In this document: positions 36,080 through 40,810 of the stretch, piece after piece
How positions within the stretch are numbered: the first letter of the stretch is position 1
Layout of the letters: each line of letters opens with the position of its first letter
Assembly: GCF_014982785.1 (NCBI RefSeq)
Contig: NZ_JADCKB010000026.1
Location: 1 to 40,810, forward strand
Source of the DNA: Ructibacterium gallinarum
Lineage (GTDB): Bacteria > Bacillota > Clostridia > Monoglobales > Monoglobaceae
DNA length: 40,810 nucleotides
Direction of reading: 5' to 3'
Translations under genes and position numbers: made by a program
The notes under the pieces: generated by a model
Told to the model about the DNA's origin: nothing
What the model saw: only the letters and a program-made list of their open reading frames with translations
Databases searched by the model: none

Positions 36080-37687
36080 CTACATAATATTTACAAAATA
36101 TTTATTCCATTCATTTCGACTTATTTCACGTTTTTGACCATCTGGGTCACATTCTGGATCAAGTATAATTTCTTCAAGCTCATCTATTTTAACTATGACA
36201 CCGTTTACATAATCTTCCAGACGCTTTCGGCAAGATTTTGTGCGCAACATCAGCCCGCCTATTCGATTTTCATGAATTTCAAACCCGTATGGCTTATTTT
36301 CTTTATACCACAATGTTTTAAAGGCCTCATAAAAATTATGAAGTTCTGCTTCAATATTCTCATAATCCATGATAAGACTTTTTAATTCGATTTTGTCCTT
36401 TGCCTGATAAGCACAACGAGTTCGTATACCTAAATCATTTTTAATAGCAAGTACTTTTAATAATGCCTGAATATTTTTGAACATATAGCCGTAATTTTTA
36501 TCACTCGTCAATTTTTCAATTTTTTTCGCTGTTTCTTTATATATTTGGTTACGGCTGCTATCAGTAATACTATCAAAAATACCAAGAAAATAATCTGTGT
36601 ACAACATATATTTTTCGGGATTAACATTTTTTATTTTATTTTCCAATATATAATTAATTTCAGGAATATCAATTTGAATGAAATCGTCGTATTCAATACC
36701 ACAAAACGAACGAAATCCTTGCTTAATTTTTTTATCATCACTTATGCCTTTTAATAGCTGCGATACATAATACATCGATGGAAGAATAGAAAAGAGAGAG
36801 GACTCGACGCCATTATCTCCCCACATTGTAAAAAAAATATTTTCCACTTCATGATCTATACAACTTTCAATAGCCACTTTACTTGTTTCTATGGAATACA
36901 AATTATGCGGTACAAACCCCGTCCACGTCCAAAGTCCTCCGGCAAACCAAAAATTTTTTTTAAAATTTTTATGTGCCTGCATCATAACATCATAAAAAGA
37001 CTTTTCTAATGAATAATAGTTCCAAAAAACAGGAGTCACATTTTTAGGGAGTATATTACATATATTTTCATCTATTTCATCAGGGCTTTGAACTCGGTAT
37101 CCATCAGAAACAATTCTGAAAAACATATCACTCCACATCATAGGTTTAAAACCGTATTTTTTTGCAATGAATGCAACTCTCTCAAGATGCTTTTGCATGA
37201 TAACTGTAGGTTTTGTATAACCATTCCGTTTGAGATATTTGCCAAGCCCAAGCATCCACGCCTCATCCATACCTATATGTATATTTTTTGAAGAGAAAGT
37301 TTCTGAAATATTACGTAACATATCATCAATCAAGCTGTATGTTCTGTCATCATCAACAAGTAAAATATCATTACAATCGGTAATTTCCTCATATATTTTC
37401 CAATTTACAATTCCGTTAAGATGTGCAAGTGTTTGTATACACGGGATAAGCTCAATACCGTTCAAAATGCAATATGTATCAATTTCTTTTAACTCAGCTT
37501 TACTATAACGTCCCCGCAAATATCCAAAATACGGTTGTGTGTCAATTTCATATGTATCCTCAGTATATAGCATCAGTGTATTAAACTCGAGTTGCTTCAT
37601 AAGGTCAATAAATTTTTTTATTGCATTGACACTGCGCACAGCATTTCTTGAACAATCAATCATAATTCCTTTTCTTTTAAAATTCAT
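36080..37687 (-). CDS. GH20-like glycoside hydrolase (beta-N-acetylhexosaminidase-like)
   Basis: A 535-residue protein without a signal peptide. The N-terminal TIM barrel shows FNTLMLYTEDTYEID, LIPCIQTLAHLNG and IHIGMDEAW with the D141-E142 pair that in GH20 orients the substrate acetamido group and donates a proton (GH20 usually has HIGGDE). WSDMFFR, FWNYYS and LWTWTG line the rest of the pocket. The last 200 residues are helical and unassigned. It lacks the usual N-terminal GH20b domain, so it belongs to a shorter branch whose specificity may differ. The frame opens 9 codons earlier, but GGGAGG stands before the ATG at 37687. Confidence 0.85.
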   Translation of the reverse strand: MNFKRKGIMIDCSRNAVRSVNAIKKFIDLMKQLEFNTLMLYTEDTYEIDTQPYFGYLRGRYSKAELKEIDTYCILNGIELIPCIQTLAHLNGIVNWKIYEEITDCNDILLVDDDRTYSLIDDMLRNISETFSSKNIHIGMDEAWMLGLGKYLKRNGYTKPTVIMQKHLERVAFIAKKYGFKPMMWSDMFFRIVSDGYRVQSPDEIDENICNILPKNVTPVFWNYYSLEKSFYDVMMQAHKNFKKNFWFAGGLWTWTGFVPHNLYSIETSKVAIESCIDHEVENIFFTMWGDNGVESSLFSILPSMYYVSQLLKGISDDKKIKQGFRSFCGIEYDDFIQIDIPEINYILENKIKNVNPEKYMLYTDYFLGIFDSITDSSRNQIYKETAKKIEKLTSDKNYGYMFKNIQALLKVLAIKNDLGIRTRCAYQAKDKIELKSLIMDYENIEAELHNFYEAFKTLWYKENKPYGFEIHENRIGGLMLRTKSCRKRLEDYVNGVIVKIDELEEIILDPECDPDGQKREISRNEWNKYFVNIM

Positions 37688-37724
37688 TATGTTTCCTCCC
37701 TTGTAAAATATCAATTTTCAAAAT

Positions 37725-37753
37725 ATAATACTGATATATTTTACACGTGTCAA
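37725..37753 (-). promoter_or_regulatory. Promoter of the GH20-like gene pair
   Basis: Minus-strand -35 TTGACA (37748-37753, consensus), 17-bp spacer, -10 TATTAT (37725-37730), about 38 bases before the ATG at 37687. This is the strongest promoter match in the locus. Confidence 0.7.
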
Positions 37754-37776
37754 GAGAGAAAATGAAATAAAAAAAT

Positions 37777-37804
37777 ATTATACAACAAAAAAAGAACATT
37801 TCAA
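37777..37804 (-). promoter_or_regulatory. Second, upstream promoter candidate for the GH20-like pair
   Basis: Minus-strand -35 TTGAAA (37799-37804), 16-bp spacer, -10 TATAAT (37777-37782). It lies about 50 bases upstream of the nearer promoter, so the genes may have tandem promoters. Confidence 0.45.
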
Positions 37805-37885
37805 TAAAAGCGATACTATTATAACATTTTATTTTTTTACCATAACATCTACGTAAATATTTATTTAATATAACGGGTACAAAAT

Positions 37886-37903
37886 TTTTAAATTAATTTA
37901 AAA
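37886..37903. repeat. 18-bp AT palindrome between divergent promoters
   Basis: TTTTAAATTAATTTAAAA is a perfect palindrome. It lies between the minus-strand promoters of the GH20-like gene and the plus-strand hsdM promoter. It may bind a regulator or be chance in AT-rich DNA. Confidence 0.3.
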
Positions 37904-37924
37904 TTCGTAAACCTCAAGGTCGCC

Positions 37925-37953
37925 TTGACGAAATTAGAAAAATATGGTATAAT
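37925..37953 (+). promoter_or_regulatory. Promoter of hsdM
   Basis: Plus-strand -35 TTGACG (37925-37930), 17-bp spacer, -10 TATAAT (37948-37953). It is 270 bases before the hsdM ATG, so the RNA would have a long leader. Confidence 0.6.
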
Positions 37954-38223
37954 ACAGTGTAATTTTGTAAAGATTTGTATAAATACAGTGCGGTCAATTG
38001 GGGCGGTCAGTATAAAAAAGAAAGGTTGCCACAGCCACAGATTTTGAAAAACACTTCCTTTGCGGCCGCTTATTTTCTTTCTGCGGGATAAGCGCCTGAA
38101 AATATGGAAAAACCCGCAACAGCGCAATGGACTTTGGCAGACGTATGAAAGCAACATCGTGTCATCAAAATCAGCGACAGAAGATATACATCTTATCTTT
38201 GGAACAGGGAGGACGAATCAATT
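37954..38223 (+). other. Long leader before hsdM; no confident gene
   Basis: The 270 bases between the -10 box and hsdM are visibly richer in G and C than the spacer to the left (for example GCGGCCGC near 38061). Short open stretches exist but none has a ribosome site with a protein I recognise. It could be a remnant of an earlier gene or a regulatory leader. The AT-to-GC change near 37960 may mark the edge of a transferred restriction-modification segment. Confidence 0.35.
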
Positions 38224-39726
38224 ATGGTTACAGGGGAACTAAAAAACAAAATAGATAGTTTATGGGATATATTTGCATCCGGGGGCTTGGTAAATCCTCT
38301 TGATGTCATTGAGCAGATTACATATCTCATGTTTATCCATGATCTTGATGACACAGATAATATCCGTGCAAAGGAAAGCGCAATGCTGGGGATTCCGCAC
38401 CAAAGCATTTTTGCAGATGCGGTTACAATAGGCGGCCGTACTGTTGACGGCAATCAGCTGAAATGGTCGGTATTTCGTGATTTTCCCGCAGGGAAAATGT
38501 ATTCTACGATACAAGAATGGGTGTTTCCGTTTATCAAGAACTTGCATGCTGATAAAGACAGCGCCTATACAAAATATATGGACGATGCCATTTTTAAAAT
38601 ACCCACTCCTTTGGTTCTTGATAAGGTAGTGACAAGCCTTGATGGAATTTATGACATGATGAAAAATACAAACGGCATAGATGTCCGGGGCGATGTATAT
38701 GAATACCTTTTGAACAAAATTGCGTCATCCGGTTTAAACGGCCAGTTCAGAACACCAAGGCATATTATAAAAATGATGGTGGAAATATTAGCCCCTAAAC
38801 CTGATGATGTAATCTGTGACCCCGCCTGCGGAACGAGCGGATTTTTGGTTGCGGCGGGAGAATACCTGAAAGAAAACTATAAGGAAGAAATATTTTTTAA
38901 TAAAGAGAAAAAAGATCACTATATGAATTCCATGTTTTACGGCTATGATATGGACAGAACCATGTTCCGTATCGGTGCTATGAATATGATGACACATGGC
39001 ATTGACAGCCCTTTTATTGAATACCGTGACAGTTTATCAGACCAGAATGCAGACAGAGATAAGTATTCTCTTATACTTGCAAATCCACCGTTTAAAGGCA
39101 GTTTGGATTATGATATCGTTTCAGCGGATTTGCTGAAAATGTGTAAAACAAAGAAAACAGAGCTTTTGTTTCTTGCCCTGTTTCTTCGTATGCTGAAAAT
39201 TGGCGGAAGATGTGCCTGCATTGTCCCTGACGGCGTGCTTTTCGGCTCGTCAAAGGCGCATAAGGATATAAGAAAAGAAATCATAGAAAACAACAGACTT
39301 GAGGCGGTGATTTCCATGCCGTCAGGTGTGTTTAAGCCATACGCAGGCGTATCCACCGCGGTTTTGATTTTTACAAAAACAGGCCACGGTGGAACGGATA
39401 CCGTTTGGTTTTATGATATGAAAGCCGACGGTTTTTCTCTTGACGACAAAAGAAGTCCCATTGCCGAAAATGATATTCCCGATATTATAGAGCGTTTTCA
39501 TAACCTCCATAAAGAAACAGATAGAGAAAGAACGGAAAAATCTTTCTTTGTGCCAAAACAGGAAATTGCAGACAATGACTATGACCTTTCCATCAATAAA
39601 TATAAAAAGATTGAATATGTGCCTGTGGAATATCCCCCAACAAGTGAGATTTTGGCGGAAATAAAAGACCTACAAGCAGAAATTGCAAAAGACCTTTTAG
39701 AATTGGAGGGAATGCTTGGTGAGTGA
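38224..39726 (+). CDS. hsdM: Type I restriction-modification system, DNA methyltransferase subunit
   Basis: A 500-residue N6-adenine methyltransferase, the usual HsdM size. The N-terminal helical HsdM_N domain (about 1-135) is followed by the catalytic domain with the AdoMet-binding motif DPACGTSGFLVAAGEY (199-214) and the catalytic NPPF (287-290). With HsdS it methylates adenine in a two-part recognition site and protects it from HsdR, which is not in the window. The GGGAGGAC site is 10 bases before ATG. Its base composition looks higher in GC than the glycan locus to the left, consistent with separate acquisition. Confidence 0.95.
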   Translation: MVTGELKNKIDSLWDIFASGGLVNPLDVIEQITYLMFIHDLDDTDNIRAKESAMLGIPHQSIFADAVTIGGRTVDGNQLKWSVFRDFPAGKMYSTIQEWVFPFIKNLHADKDSAYTKYMDDAIFKIPTPLVLDKVVTSLDGIYDMMKNTNGIDVRGDVYEYLLNKIASSGLNGQFRTPRHIIKMMVEILAPKPDDVICDPACGTSGFLVAAGEYLKENYKEEIFFNKEKKDHYMNSMFYGYDMDRTMFRIGAMNMMTHGIDSPFIEYRDSLSDQNADRDKYSLILANPPFKGSLDYDIVSADLLKMCKTKKTELLFLALFLRMLKIGGRCACIVPDGVLFGSSKAHKDIRKEIIENNRLEAVISMPSGVFKPYAGVSTAVLIFTKTGHGGTDTVWFYDMKADGFSLDDKRSPIAENDIPDIIERFHNLHKETDRERTEKSFFVPKQEIADNDYDLSINKYKKIEYVPVEYPPTSEILAEIKDLQAEIAKDLLELEGMLGE

Positions 39727-40699
39727 ATATATGAAATTAGGTGATGTTTGTGTTTTCTACTCAGGTACGGGATTCCCGAGTGAATATCAAGGAAAAATTA
39801 AAGGTAAATTTCCGTTTTATAAGGTTGGAGATATATCTAAGAATGTAATGTTAGGATATAAATTTTTGACTTTTTGTGATAATTATATTGATTTAATTGT
39901 AGCTGAAAAGATTAAGGGAGTCATAGTTCCTTCGGATACAGTAGTATTTGCAAAAATAGGTGAAGCTTTGCGCCTTAATAGAAGAGGAATAACTATATGT
40001 GATTGCCTCATTGATAATAATGTAATGGGAATAAAACCTAAAACAAATTACTTGAACATAGGCTATTTTTATTATTGGATGTGTAATTTGGACTTACAAA
40101 AATATAGCGAATCAACAACAGTTCCGTCTGTTAGAAAAACAAGAATTGAAAAAATTGACATTTTAGTTCCCAATATTGCTGAACAATTAAAAATAGCCGA
40201 TACTTTAGACAAAGTAACCGCTTTAATCGACAAACACAAAAAGCAACTTGAAAAACTGGACGAGCTTGTACAAGCAAGGTTTGTGGAAATGTTTGGCATA
40301 TATCCTGAAAATTCAAAATGTTGGGAAACAGGTATAATAAGAGATATAGTTGCCGATGTTCGATATGGCTCCAGCCGCCCAGCTGTAGACAACGGAAAAT
40401 ATCCATACTTACGCATGAACAATATTACTTATGACGGCGAACTTGATTTGTCTGATATCAAGCGTATAGATATTCCAGATAATGAATTGGACAAATGCAC
40501 TGTGCGTCGTGGAGATGTGCTTTTTAACCGAACAAACAGCAAAGAATTGGTTGGAAAAAGTTGTGTATACAATCGCGACGAAATGATGGTTCTTGCCGGA
40601 TTTGTTATCCGGGTTCGCGTAACAGATAGAGTCTTGCCGGAGTTTCTTGTAGCATTTCTTAATACAGATTTTTCAAAACAAATGGGTATGCGGACATAA
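39719..40699 (+). CDS. hsdS: Type I restriction-modification specificity subunit, truncated at an IS junction
   Basis: The DNA-recognition subunit, 326 residues from the preferred GTG at 39719; complete HsdS proteins are usually about 400. GGAGGG stands 8 bases before this GTG; a TTG at 39716 is the longest reading. It overlaps hsdM by 8 bases. The first target-recognition domain (about 1-150) and the central coiled-coil spacer (NIAEQLKIADTLDKVTALID to LVQARFVEMFG, about 152-198) are complete. The second target domain starts at about 208 (IVADVRYGSSRP) and breaks off after DFSKQMGMRT at a TAA where the IS sequence begins. The final helix and distal spacer are missing, so full activity is doubtful. 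A half-size HsdS can sometimes dimerise and keep function. Confidence 0.85.
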   Translation: MSEYMKLGDVCVFYSGTGFPSEYQGKIKGKFPFYKVGDISKNVMLGYKFLTFCDNYIDLIVAEKIKGVIVPSDTVVFAKIGEALRLNRRGITICDCLIDNNVMGIKPKTNYLNIGYFYYWMCNLDLQKYSESTTVPSVRKTRIEKIDILVPNIAEQLKIADTLDKVTALIDKHKKQLEKLDELVQARFVEMFGIYPENSKCWETGIIRDIVADVRYGSSRPAVDNGKYPYLRMNNITYDGELDLSDIKRIDIPDNELDKCTVRRGDVLFNRTNSKELVGKSCVYNRDEMMVLAGFVIRVRVTDRVLPEFLVAFLNTDFSKQMGMRT

Positions 40700-40729
40700 T
40701 CTTGGACTGTTTATATAGCTAATCCAAGA
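40700..40729. mobile_element. Terminal region of the right IS3-family element, with short inverted repeat
   Basis: TCTTGGA (40700-40706) and TCCAAGA (40723-40729) form a 7-bp hairpin around the transposase stop codon. The IS boundary must lie between about 40694 and 40706, since the hsdS coding sense is lost there. The exact inverted repeat and target duplication cannot be set because the other end lies beyond the window. Confidence 0.45.
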
Positions 40730-40810
40730 CTATGTCTGTACTCTACCGGACTCATATATCCCAATGACTGTTTGATTCGTTTTGTGTTATACCAGTTGAT
40801 ATAATGATTA
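40711..40810 (-). CDS. IS3-family transposase (OrfB), C-terminal fragment (partial)
   Basis: On the minus strand the frame is open from the window edge to a TAA at 40711-40713. It encodes INWYNTKRIKQSLGYMSPVE followed by YRHSLGLAI. The YNxxRIxxxLGYMSPxEYR pattern is the standard end of IS3-family (IS150-like) transposases. The DDE catalytic residues lie outside the window. It is convergent with hsdS, which it interrupts, and differs from the left-end fragment. Confidence 0.85.
   Translation of the reverse strand, partial: NHYINWYNTKRIKQSLGYMSPVEYRHSLGLAI

Noticed and set aside
38060-38242. Possible 60-residue gene just before hsdM
   Set aside because: It overlaps the hsdM start, has no ribosome site and no recognisable protein. 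It is more likely leader or remnant sequence.
1-40810. CRISPR arrays, tRNA or rRNA genes, phage genes
   Set aside because: No regularly spaced repeats, no tRNA-like cloverleaf and no phage structural genes were seen on reading both strands.

Overview
The window looks like a low-GC Gram-positive anaerobe, most likely a gut or plant-fibre-associated member of the Clostridia. The signs are strong AGGAGG-type ribosome sites, AT-rich spacers, S-layer homology (SLH) surface proteins, a YesM/YesN-type two-component system and an LplB/YtcP-type sugar importer. Both ends of the window lie inside the 3' ends of different IS3-family transposase genes, so the sequence may be a contig that stopped at repeats.

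Layout. 1-72: tail of an IS3-type transposase (+). 149-1927: an ABC exporter with its own promoter and a perfect inverted repeat between -35 and -10. 2129-31590: about 29 kb of genes all on the minus strand. Read in the direction of transcription they are: two permeases and a lipoprotein substrate-binding protein; two large exported Ig-like/lectin-like proteins; two SLH proteins; two paralogous beta-helix proteins; a GH36 alpha-galactosidase; an exported SGNH hydrolase; a serine hydrolase; a DUF4832-like TIM-barrel protein; and an FAD oxidoreductase. 31838-34781: response regulator and sensor kinase (+), divergent from the importer. 34856-37687: an unrecognised probable alpha-helical protein and a GH20-like enzyme (-). 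38224-40699: type I modification genes hsdM and hsdS (+), the latter cut short at an IS3-family element that runs off the right end.

How it may work together (inference). A membrane sensor (YesM-like) detects an external glycan and activates the divergent importer operon through the AraC-type regulator. SLH proteins sit on the cell wall. The Ig-like/lectin-like and beta-helix proteins and the SGNH esterase bind, cut or deacetylate the glycan outside. The LplB/YtcP importer takes up oligosaccharides. GH36, the GH20-like enzyme, the TIM-barrel protein, the serine hydrolase and the FAD oxidoreductase lack signal peptides and would act inside. The substrate cannot be read from the sequence; a galactose-containing, possibly acetylated, glycan fits best.

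The most unusual part is 10651-28135. It holds six large exported proteins, most without a precise family, that share small beta modules with one another and with the SGNH hydrolase. This may be an undescribed S-layer-linked glycan-handling system.
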